Positions 1 through 4,873 of a stretch of DNA of 5,217 bases are shown here, piece after piece (position 1 is the first letter of the stretch; the number at the start of each line of letters is the position of its first letter). The stretch is taken from contig CALTXS010000092.1 of assembly GCA_943913335.1 (NCBI GenBank), positions 1 to 5,217 of the forward strand. Direction: 5' to 3'. The notes below the pieces were generated by a model. The model searched no databases. It was not told the DNA's origin and saw only the letters and a program-made list of their open reading frames with translations. Both the position numbers and the translations under genes were made by a program. This stretch comes from an uncultured Lysobacter sp. (GTDB taxonomy: Bacteria > Pseudomonadota > Gammaproteobacteria > Xanthomonadales > Xanthomonadaceae).

Positions 1-70
1 TAGCGCCAGGCTTGAGGTTGGTCAGGAATTGCTGGCTTTGTTCAAACAGCTCTGCAAAGGATTCAGTCAT
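1..70 (-). CDS. rpsA: 30S ribosomal protein S1, N-terminal fragment (cut by window edge)
   Basis: The reverse strand from 70 down to 1 reads ATG followed by 22 codons, giving MTESFAELFEQSQQFLTN then LKPGA, open at the edge. This matches the start of proteobacterial ribosomal protein S1 (Escherichia coli S1 begins MTESFAQLFEES), just before its first S1/OB-fold repeat. S1 sits on the 30S subunit, binds single-stranded mRNA and is needed to start translation on most mRNAs. Its place directly downstream of cmk on the same strand is the conserved cmk-rpsA order and strongly supports the call despite the short fragment. The start has no strong Shine-Dalgarno sequence, only TGAG about 10 bases upstream, which fits the unusual translation start known for rpsA. 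The six S1 domains lie outside the window. Confidence 0.92.
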   Translation of the reverse strand, partial: MTESFAELFEQSQQFLTNLKPGA

Positions 71-199
71 TGATGAAATACTCAAAAAAGGAACAGGCCT
101 GTCGGACTCCGCGTTCAATGGCACACGGCGACAAACCCACCAGGGTTAAGATGATGCGACAACCGCCGCCGCCGGAATGACGGGACGGACCGGAATCTA
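71..199 (-). promoter_or_regulatory. cmk-rpsA intergenic region and rpsA leader
   Basis: This 129-base gap separates the cmk stop from the rpsA start. Read on the minus strand it holds a small hairpin at 134-147 (AACCC, loop TGGT, GGGTT) without a T-run, too weak for a confident terminator. Further on is a 10-base palindrome, ACAGGCCTGT (93-102), then a run of six T at 84-89 and the weak TGAG before the rpsA ATG. A structured leader with an A/U-rich single-stranded stretch and poor Shine-Dalgarno sequence resembles the S1-autoregulated rpsA leaders known from Escherichia coli. That role here is inferred from the analogy. I see no convincing sigma-70 promoter in the gap, so rpsA may be read partly from cmk. 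Confidence 0.4.
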
Positions 200-874
200 C
201 TACGAGCGAACCACGCTTAGGACTTGCTCGACCACCTCTTGGATGGACAGCCCGGTGGTGTCGACATGTGCGGCATCAGGTGCCGGACGTAACGGCGCCA
301 CGGTGCGCTGTGAATCGCGCGCATCCCGGGCGAGGATCTCCCGCAGTAGGCCGTCGATTGTAACGGAAACTCCCTTATCAATCAACTGCTTATAGCGCCT
401 TTCAGCCCGCTCCTGAGCACTGGCGGTCAGAAAGACCTTGTAACGGGCATTCGGGAAAATCACGGTACCCATGTCCCGGCCGTCGGTGACCAGCCCCGGC
501 TCGCGGGCAAAACGACGCTGCCGCTCGACCAGAGCCGAACGGACTTCGGGGATTGCAGCGATGGCCGAAGCCGCCGCGCCGGCGGTTTCCGTGCGCAATT
601 CGAGCGTCGCATCGGCCCCGTTGACCAGGATTTTCAACTCGTGGCCGGGCTCATCGACAAATCGGATATCGGTGTCAAAGGTGCAGCGCACCAGGGCGCT
701 GGGGTCGGCCAGATCCACATCGGCCCAGCCTGCAGCTACCGCCACGGCACGATACAATGCCCCTGAATCCAGGTAGTGCCAGCCAAGTTGCTGGGCCACG
801 ATGCGGCTGATGGTGCCCTTGCCGGACCCGCTTGGGCCGTCAATCGTAAGAATGGGTGTGCTGTCTTCAATCAT
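200..874 (-). CDS. cmk: Cytidylate kinase (CMP/dCMP kinase)
   Basis: This 224-residue cytosolic enzyme moves a phosphate from ATP to CMP or dCMP, giving CDP or dCDP for RNA and DNA precursor supply. The length is normal for bacterial Cmk. Visible motifs are the Walker A P-loop GPSGSGKGT (residues 13-21), LDSGALYR (35-42) in the nucleotide-monophosphate region, [11 protein letters not shown] (131-141), the arginine-rich lid segment RDARDSQR (183-190) and the C-terminal DTTGLS (205-210). The ATG at 874 puts the P-loop at the usual distance from the N-terminus. There is no Shine-Dalgarno sequence before it; instead a possible -10 box lies 6 bases upstream, so the mRNA may be leaderless. In many relatives cmk follows aroA; here the upstream neighbour is the divergent rpmJ, so cmk appears to start its own transcription unit with rpsA downstream. 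All key motifs are intact. Confidence 0.97.
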   Translation of the reverse strand: MIEDSTPILTIDGPSGSGKGTISRIVAQQLGWHYLDSGALYRAVAVAAGWADVDLADPSALVRCTFDTDIRFVDEPGHELKILVNGADATLELRTETAGAAASAIAAIPEVRSALVERQRRFAREPGLVTDGRDMGTVIFPNARYKVFLTASAQERAERRYKQLIDKGVSVTIDGLLREILARDARDSQRTVAPLRPAPDAAHVDTTGLSIQEVVEQVLSVVRS

Positions 875-880
875 CGGGAC

Positions 881-909
881 ATTATGCGGATTCGTAATTC
901 ATCTGCTAA
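881..909 (-). promoter_or_regulatory. Candidate sigma-70 promoter for cmk
   Basis: Read on the minus strand, a -35-like TTAGCA (904-909) is followed after exactly 17 bases by a -10-like CATAAT (881-886). The first matches the consensus at 4 of 6 positions and the second at 5 of 6. Six bases (GTCCCG) separate the -10 box from the cmk ATG, so transcription would begin at or next to the A of the start codon. This is a sequence match only; a promoter further upstream, giving a leadered mRNA, is not excluded. Confidence 0.45.
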
Positions 910-913
910 GCAC

Positions 914-942
914 TTGAATTGAAAATATTTTTGATACATAAT
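914..942 (+). promoter_or_regulatory. Candidate sigma-70 promoter for rpmJ
   Basis: A -35-like TTGAAT (914-919) and a -10-like CATAAT (937-942) are separated by exactly 17 bases within an A/T-rich stretch in otherwise GC-rich DNA. Transcription would start near 949-950, leaving a leader of about 73 bases before the rpmJ ATG. Its -35 box lies only 4 bases from that of the opposing cmk promoter candidate, so two polymerases could hardly bind at once. Confidence 0.6.
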
Positions 943-949
943 GTTGGGC

Positions 950-981
950 TTACTGCGGGTCCAGGTGCTGGCTGGCAGTAA
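950..981 (+). promoter_or_regulatory. Stem-loop at the predicted 5' end of the rpmJ leader
   Basis: TTACTGC (950-956) is the exact reverse complement of GCAGTAA (975-981). Inside the 18-base interval is a second small inverted repeat, CCAG-GTG-CTGG (961-971), so the RNA could fold as an outer 7-pair stem, an internal loop and an inner 4-pair stem. It begins at or within a base or two of the predicted transcription start. No U-tract follows, so it is not an intrinsic terminator. It might protect the mRNA 5' end or be a protein-binding leader; no function is demonstrated. Confidence 0.4.
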
Positions 982-1011
982 TGTCATCCACTATTTTTCT
1001 AAGATTCTGCC

Positions 1012-1015
1012 GAGG
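1012..1015 (+). promoter_or_regulatory. Ribosome binding site of rpmJ
   Basis: GAGG, followed by seven bases and then the ATG at 1023, is a well-spaced Shine-Dalgarno sequence. It supports 1023 over the overlapping ATG at 1018, which lies only two bases from GAGG and opens a two-codon frame (ATG TCA TGA). Confidence 0.75.
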
Positions 1016-1022
1016 TTATGTC

Positions 1023-1148
1023 ATGAAGGTGTTGTCCTCCCTGAAGTCGGCGAAGACCCGTCACCGCGACTGCAAGGTGGTTCGCCGCCGCGGTAAGGTC
1101 TTCGTGATTTGCAAGACCAATCCCCGTTTCAAGGCTCGCATGCGCTAA
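1023..1148 (+). CDS. rpmJ: 50S ribosomal protein L36, cysteine-poor (YkgO-like) form
   Basis: The frame encodes 41 residues beginning [17 protein letters not shown] and ending in FKARMR, a very basic protein with the L36 pattern ([16 protein letters not shown], residues 16-31, then NP and a basic tail). L36 is the smallest protein of the large ribosomal subunit and binds 23S rRNA. Ordinary 38-residue L36 carries a CCCH zinc ribbon. Aligned by eye, only two ligands remain here (Cys17 and Cys30); the first Cys and the His are replaced by Arg14 and Phe35, so this is the zinc-free form. In enterobacteria that form (YkgO) is a Zur-controlled spare copy; in xanthomonad-type genomes I recall it as the normal L36. 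I see no clear Zur box. A good GAGG precedes the start, a sigma-70-like promoter lies upstream and a strong terminator follows 34 bases after the stop, so it is probably monocistronic. Confidence 0.96.
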   Translation: MKVLSSLKSAKTRHRDCKVVRRRGKVFVICKTNPRFKARMR

Positions 1149-1182
1149 TCCGCGCGCGCTTTGTAACAAGGTGATTATCAAA

Positions 1183-1208
1183 CCGCCCGTTCATCGGGCG
1201 GATTTTTT
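1183..1208 (+). terminator. Intrinsic terminator after rpmJ
   Basis: CCGCCCG (1183-1189), a 5-base loop TTCAT and CGGGCGG (1195-1201) form a perfect 7-pair GC stem, followed by A and six T (1203-1208). This is a textbook Rho-independent terminator on the plus strand. It ends the rpmJ transcript and insulates it from the aguA operon, whose candidate -10 box lies 17 bases further on. Confidence 0.93.
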
Positions 1209-1225
1209 ATTGCCGCGGCTGTCCG

Positions 1226-1231
1226 TACAAT
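1226..1231 (+). promoter_or_regulatory. Candidate -10 box for the aguA operon
   Basis: TACAAT matches the sigma-70 -10 consensus at 5 of 6 positions and lies between the rpmJ terminator and aguA. No good -35 box stands at the right distance; the T-run of the terminator occupies that place. Transcription would begin near 1238, after the upstream in-frame ATG at 1230, which this box overlaps. That favours the aguA start at 1260. Confidence 0.4.
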
Positions 1232-1259
1232 GGAGCCTGACTGGAGCATTCCCACCGCA

Positions 1260-2312
1260 ATGACTGACAAAACCTTTCGCTTTCCCGCCGAATGGGAACC
1301 CCAAGACGCCATCCTGATTGCCTGGCCTACGGAACAGACCGACTGGGCAGATCGTCTGGGTGAGGTCGAAGAGACCTATATCGCCCTGGTACAGGCCATC
1401 ACCCGGTATCAGCCGGTGCTGATCGTAGCGGCCGATGACGACATCGAGTCCTATGCGCAAGCACGCCTGAGCTCTAATCGCGTGAACATGGAGCGAGTCA
1501 AGTTTCTGCAGGCTCCCTACGATGACACCTGGCTGCGCGACACGGGCCCGATTACTCTGCGTGACGGCGATCGCTTCCTGACGCTTGATTACCGCTTCAC
1601 CGGCTGGGGCGGCAAGTTCGGCGCCTCGCAAGATGACCTGCTGGTGCAGCGTCTGAGCGAACAGCGCACATTCAATCAGGACCGTTTGGAAAGCGTTGAT
1701 TTTGCGCTCGAAGGCGGCGCCATTGAAACCGACGGTGCCGGCACCCTGCTCTCCACCTGGACCTGCCTGCAGACTCGCCATCCCGACCGGTCGCGCGATG
1801 AGGTCAATGCCATCCTGCAGTCGACTCTGAATCAGGACCGCATTCTGTGGCTCGACAATGGCTATCTCGAAGGCGATGACACCGACGCACACATTGATAC
1901 GCTGGCACGTTTTGCCGGTGCCGATCGCATCGTGTATCAGTCCTGCGACGACGCAAATGACACGCACTTTGAGCCGCTGCAAGCCATGGCCGCAGAGCTC
2001 GCCGCATTCCGTACCACCGACGGCCAGCCGTATCAGCTGTTCGCCCTGCCCTGGGCCGATCCGATTCTGGACGAAGGCCGTCGCCTCGCTGCATCGTACG
2101 CGAACTTCCTGATCGTCAACGGCGCCGTGATCATGCCCGGCTACGGCGATGTCAAAGATGCGCAGGCTGTTGCAGTCATGCAGCAAGCCTTCCCGCAACA
2201 TGAAATTGTGCAAGTCAATTGCCGTCCGCTGATCTGGCAGAACGGTAGCCTGCATTGCATCACCATGCAAATGCCGCGCGGCAGCGTGGCCGACAAGGTT
2301 CTGAACTCATGA
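1260..2312 (+). CDS. aguA: Agmatine deiminase (agmatine iminohydrolase)
   Basis: This 350-residue cytosolic enzyme converts agmatine and water to N-carbamoylputrescine and ammonia, in the arginine-decarboxylase route to putrescine. It belongs to the Porphyromonas-type peptidyl-arginine deiminase/agmatine deiminase family. Visible features are the N-terminal PAEWEPQDAILIAWP (residues 9-23), DDTWLRDTGPI (88-98), YRFTGWGGKF (111-120), the EGGAIE active-site segment (151-156), GDDTDAHIDTLARF (205-218) with the catalytic His211, and NGSLHCITMQMP (328-339) with the nucleophile Cys333. All expected catalytic groups are present. An in-frame ATG at 1230 would add ten residues, but it overlaps a likely -10 box and lacks a Shine-Dalgarno sequence; the ATG at 1260 has GGAG 13 bases upstream and places the family N-terminus correctly. 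The stop overlaps the aguB start (ATGA), indicating coupled translation. A peptidyl-arginine deiminase function is less likely because aguB is adjacent. Confidence 0.95.
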   Translation: MTDKTFRFPAEWEPQDAILIAWPTEQTDWADRLGEVEETYIALVQAITRYQPVLIVAADDDIESYAQARLSSNRVNMERVKFLQAPYDDTWLRDTGPITLRDGDRFLTLDYRFTGWGGKFGASQDDLLVQRLSEQRTFNQDRLESVDFALEGGAIETDGAGTLLSTWTCLQTRHPDRSRDEVNAILQSTLNQDRILWLDNGYLEGDDTDAHIDTLARFAGADRIVYQSCDDANDTHFEPLQAMAAELAAFRTTDGQPYQLFALPWADPILDEGRRLAASYANFLIVNGAVIMPGYGDVKDAQAVAVMQQAFPQHEIVQVNCRPLIWQNGSLHCITMQMPRGSVADKVLNS

Positions 2313-3196
2313 GCAAGTACAGCAAACTCCCCGTCGCACTGATCCAGGACCGTAATCAGGGCGGTGCCGAAGAGAATCTCGCGCACATCGAAAGCAAAGT
2401 TGCCGAGGCCGCCGGTAACGGTGCCAAGCTGATTCTGCTGCAGGAACTGCACAACGGCCCGTATTTCTGCCAGCACGAAGACGTGGCCGAATTTGATTTG
2501 GCCGAGCCGATTCCGGGCCCCTCGACTGAGCGCCTGTCGAAACTGGCTAAGCAGCATGGCGTCGTACTGGTCAGCTCGCTATTTGAAAAGCGCGCGGCCG
2601 GTCTGTATCACAACACGGCGGTTGTCTATGACGCCGACGGTTCGATTGCCGGCAAGTATCGCAAGATGCACATCCCCGACGATCCGGGTTTTTACGAAAA
2701 GTTTTATTTCACGCCGGGCGATCTGGGCTTCGAACCCATTGATACGTCGGTGGGTCGTCTCGGCGTTCTGGTCTGCTGGGATCAGTGGTACCCTGAGGGC
2801 GCGCGTCTGATGGCCTTGGCCGGTGCGGAACTGCTGCTGTATCCGACCGCCATCGGTTGGGATCCCTCGGACAGTGACGACGAAAAGGATCGCCAGCGCG
2901 ATGCATGGATTCTGTCGCATCGCGGCCACGCTGTGGCTAACGGCCTGCCGGTGCTGTCGTGCAACCGCGTCGGTCACGAAACATCGCCTCTGGGCGCTAC
3001 CGGTATCGATTTCTGGGGCCACTCCCATGTACTCGGCCCGCAAGGCGAGTTCCTGGCGCAAGCCGGCACCGACCCGACCATTCTCTACGCCGAAGTCGAT
3101 ATGCAGCGCAGCGAGCACGTGCGCCGCATCTGGCCGTTCCTGCGTGATCGTCGCATTGATGCCTACCAGGACCTGCTGAAACGTTACCGTGACTGA
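2309..3196 (+). CDS. aguB: N-carbamoylputrescine amidase
   Basis: This 295-residue cytosolic enzyme of the nitrilase (C-N hydrolase) superfamily hydrolyses N-carbamoylputrescine to putrescine, CO2 and ammonia, the step after AguA. The catalytic residues are visible: Glu46 in LQELHNGPYF (44-53), Lys119 in YRKMHIPDDPGFYEKFYF (117-134), and Cys156 in VCWDQWYPE (155-163). GHSHVLGPQGE (237-247) and the C-terminal RRIWPFLRDRR (272-282) also fit the family, and the length is usual. The ATG at 2309 overlaps the aguA stop by four bases and has AAGG 11 bases upstream; an upstream in-frame ATG at 2255 would add 18 residues of aguA-overlapping, His- and Arg-rich sequence and is not credible. The adjacent aguA makes this substrate assignment much firmer than for a lone nitrilase-family gene. 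No promoter is visible before it, so it depends on aguA transcription. Confidence 0.96.
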   Translation: MSKYSKLPVALIQDRNQGGAEENLAHIESKVAEAAGNGAKLILLQELHNGPYFCQHEDVAEFDLAEPIPGPSTERLSKLAKQHGVVLVSSLFEKRAAGLYHNTAVVYDADGSIAGKYRKMHIPDDPGFYEKFYFTPGDLGFEPIDTSVGRLGVLVCWDQWYPEGARLMALAGAELLLYPTAIGWDPSDSDDEKDRQRDAWILSHRGHAVANGLPVLSCNRVGHETSPLGATGIDFWGHSHVLGPQGEFLAQAGTDPTILYAEVDMQRSEHVRRIWPFLRDRRIDAYQDLLKRYRD

Positions 3197-4388
3197 TACG
3201 ACCGCCTGGCTGCAGGATCAGCCGCACGAAATCATCGAGCGCGATGGCATTCGCTATACGGTTCTCGGAACCGCCCATGTCTCCGCACGCAGTGCCGAGA
3301 TTGTCCGTGAACTGATTCGCACCGGCGCATACGACGGCGTGGCCGTCGAACTGGATGCCAATCGCCTGCAAGCGATGCAGGATCCGGATCGCATGGCCCG
3401 CACCGATCTGGTGCAAGTCATTCGCGAAGGCAAGACCGCCCTGTTCGCCGCGCATCTCGCGCTGTCAGCCTATCAGCGTCGGATGGCCGAGAAGTTGCAG
3501 ATCGAACCCGGCGCCGAGCTGATTGCCGCTGTTAACGCAGCCAATGAAATGGGCATGCCGGTCACGCTGATCGATCGGGATATCGGCGTGACGTTCAAGC
3601 GTACGTCGCAGGCTCTGGGCTGGTGGGATCGCGCCAAGTTGAGTTCGGGCCTGTTGGCCAGCATCGTCACCGACGAGGACATCAGCGATGATGACATTGA
3701 GAGACTCAAGGAAGGCGACATACTCGAAGCCTCGTTCAATGAGTTCGCCGCGGAATCGCCGATTATCTATCAGCACGTGATTGCCGAACGCGATGAGTAC
3801 ATGGCCTGCGCCCTGCGCGAGATGCAAGGTCCTCGCAACGTACTGGCCGTGATTGGCGCCGGACACCTGCAGGGTATGAGCGAACATCTGCGCACCGACA
3901 CGAGTGCACCGGAACCACGACGACTTGCACTTTCGGAAACCAAACCCAAGAGCAACATCCCGTGGATGACGATCATTCTGGCCGTGTTCCTGGCCGGTGG
4001 TTTTGCGATCGGTTTCGCGCAAGGCGGATACCAGGTCGGTTCCGAGCTGATCCTGCGCTATGTTCTGTTTGCGATGGCAGGTGGTGCCCTCGGTGCTCTG
4101 GCTGCAGGTGGGCATCCGCTCAGCATCCTGGGCGGCGCCCTGTCCTCACCACTGACACCGCTGCATCCGGCGCTGGCCTCAGGAACGGTCAGCGCTCTGA
4201 TTGAGGCCTGGATCCGCAAGCCGACCCATGCAGACTTCATGGCGTTGCGGCAGGACGTGCAGACGATCGGTGGCTGGTGGCGCAATCGGGTTGCCCGCAC
4301 GCTGGTTAATTTCTTCCTAACCAGCCTTGGCACGGCCGTGGGCGTGTGGGCCGCAACAGCCCGCATGATCGGACAATTAGTGAGTTAA
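3189..4388 (+). CDS. TraB/PrgY-family membrane protein
   Basis: This 399-residue protein has an N-terminal TraB/PrgY domain (about residues 20-235) and a membrane-embedded C-terminal part. The domain shows both GxxH signatures of the TraB/TIKI superfamily, GTAHVS (27-32) and GAGHLQGM (223-230), plus VELD (53-56) and the acidic ERDEYM (200-205). After a charged linker come hydrophobic stretches near 259-278, 285-306, 311-340 and 371-392, probably four membrane passes. Some superfamily members are metal-dependent proteases (TIKI), and PrgY/TraB of Enterococcus reduces pheromone activity; the role of the widespread bacterial proteins is not established, so I name no substrate. The start is GTG, overlapping the aguB stop by eight bases (GTGACTGA). 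No nearby Shine-Dalgarno sequence is visible and the first in-frame ATG lies beyond the first motif, so translation is probably coupled to aguB. That points to co-expression with the putrescine genes. Confidence 0.87.
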   Translation: MTDTTAWLQDQPHEIIERDGIRYTVLGTAHVSARSAEIVRELIRTGAYDGVAVELDANRLQAMQDPDRMARTDLVQVIREGKTALFAAHLALSAYQRRMAEKLQIEPGAELIAAVNAANEMGMPVTLIDRDIGVTFKRTSQALGWWDRAKLSSGLLASIVTDEDISDDDIERLKEGDILEASFNEFAAESPIIYQHVIAERDEYMACALREMQGPRNVLAVIGAGHLQGMSEHLRTDTSAPEPRRLALSETKPKSNIPWMTIILAVFLAGGFAIGFAQGGYQVGSELILRYVLFAMAGGALGALAAGGHPLSILGGALSSPLTPLHPALASGTVSALIEAWIRKPTHADFMALRQDVQTIGGWWRNRVARTLVNFFLTSLGTAVGVWAATARMIGQLVS

Positions 4389-4395
4389 TTTCACG

Positions 4396-4417
4396 AACTA
4401 CTGCTATAGCAGTAGTT
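4396..4417. repeat. Perfect 22-base palindrome, candidate operator
   Basis: The half-site AACTACTGCTA is followed immediately by its exact reverse complement, TAGCAGTAGTT. It starts 7 bases after the stop of the TraB-family gene and ends 78 bases before the XRE regulator ATG. Perfect dyads of this size just upstream of an XRE-type gene are typical dimer-binding operators, so autoregulation is the leading inference. As RNA it could form a 9-pair stem with a TATA loop, but no T-run follows on either strand, so a standard terminator is unlikely. The TACTGC/GCAGTA core also occurs, with wider spacing, in the rpmJ leader (951-956 and 975-980). Confidence 0.75.
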
Positions 4418-4495
4418 ATCAGAGGCTATTCCAATACGACAGGAGAAATGTTCGGACTTACCTTGGTTTAATGAAAGGTTATTCCCGCATTTTCC

Positions 4496-4873
4496 ATGCC
4501 CGACTTCGGTAACCGGCTGCGCAAGGCACGCCTTGATGCCCGATACACCCAGACGACGTTGGCCCTGGAATTGGACATTTCGCCGACGCAGATCTCTGCG
4601 TGGGAGAACAACCGTGAGACGCCGAGCTTCCGCCACCTCGAGAAGCTATCGCGTGTGCTGACCGTGAGTCTGGACTGGCTAATTCTCGGCGTTGGCCCGG
4701 CGATTCCCGCGTATCTGAGCGTGCAGGAATCACCCGATCCTAATCATGCCGCCGCATCACTGCCGATGCTGTCGCCTGAGCAAGCCGGCAAGGTGCTGCG
4801 AGAACTTGGCGATGCCGACCGTGAAATGCTGCAGCGACTGGTCCTGCGACTAGCTACCGGCAGCAGCGGCTGA
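4496..4873 (+). CDS. XRE/Cro-CI family helix-turn-helix transcriptional regulator
   Basis: This 125-residue protein has an N-terminal lambda-repressor-like DNA-binding domain (about residues 4-62): FGNRLRKARLDARYTQTTLA, then LELDISPTQISAWENNRETPS, where the recognition helix lies near 30-38, and a following helical segment ending VSLDWLILG. A Pro/Ala-rich linker (about 68-92) leads to a short helical tail (93-120, SPEQAGKVLRELGDADREML). There is no peptidase, sugar- or metal-binding domain, so the signal it senses is unknown. The ATG at 4496 is the first usable start, because TAA and TGA stand in frame at 4469-4474. It has no Shine-Dalgarno sequence at normal spacing; the nearest AAAGG is 17 bases away. 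The palindrome upstream is its best candidate binding site. Its last 24 bases overlap the convergent RND gene; the pump, the TraB operon or the regulator itself could be its target. Confidence 0.85.
   Translation: MPDFGNRLRKARLDARYTQTTLALELDISPTQISAWENNRETPSFRHLEKLSRVLTVSLDWLILGVGPAIPAYLSVQESPDPNHAAASLPMLSPEQAGKVLRELGDADREMLQRLVLRLATGSSG

Noticed and set aside
165..196. GCC/CCG triplet run and repeated CCGGAAT between cmk and rpsA
   Set aside because: It is a short low-complexity GC stretch with a chance-length direct repeat; there is no sign of a mobile-element end or regulatory array.
875..1022. Zur operator upstream of the zinc-free L36 gene
   Set aside because: I looked for an A/T-rich dyad of the Zur type near the rpmJ promoter and found none; the inverted repeat at 950-981 is GC-rich and widely spaced.
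999..1181. Minus-strand 60-codon frame opposite rpmJ
   Set aside because: It is a shadow of the clearly recognised L36 gene.
1230..1259. Upstream ATG start for aguA adding ten residues
   Set aside because: This ATG overlaps a probable -10 box, lacks a Shine-Dalgarno sequence, and the added residues precede the normal family N-terminus.
1191..2270. Long minus-strand open frame (359 codons) opposite aguA
   Set aside because: It lies entirely against a gene with intact catalytic motifs, its translation shows no recognisable domain, and such long antisense frames are expected in GC-rich genes with strong third-position bias.
2141..3118. Two minus-strand frames (2141-2557 and 2579-3118) opposite the end of aguA and aguB
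   Set aside because: They are antisense shadows of aguA and aguB; their translations have no domain features.
3465..4115. Minus-strand open frame (216 codons) opposite the TraB-family gene
   Set aside because: It is antisense to a well-supported family member, with no recognisable motif and no promoter or ribosome site.
4396..4417. Palindrome as an intrinsic terminator for the aguA-aguB-TraB operon
   Set aside because: The stem could form, but no T-run follows on either strand; an operator is the better reading, though processing or a Rho-linked 3' end is not excluded.
4391..4636. Minus-strand frame of 81 codons across the palindrome and the XRE start
   Set aside because: Its C-terminal residues are only the palindrome translated, it opposes the helix-turn-helix coding region, and no family features are visible.
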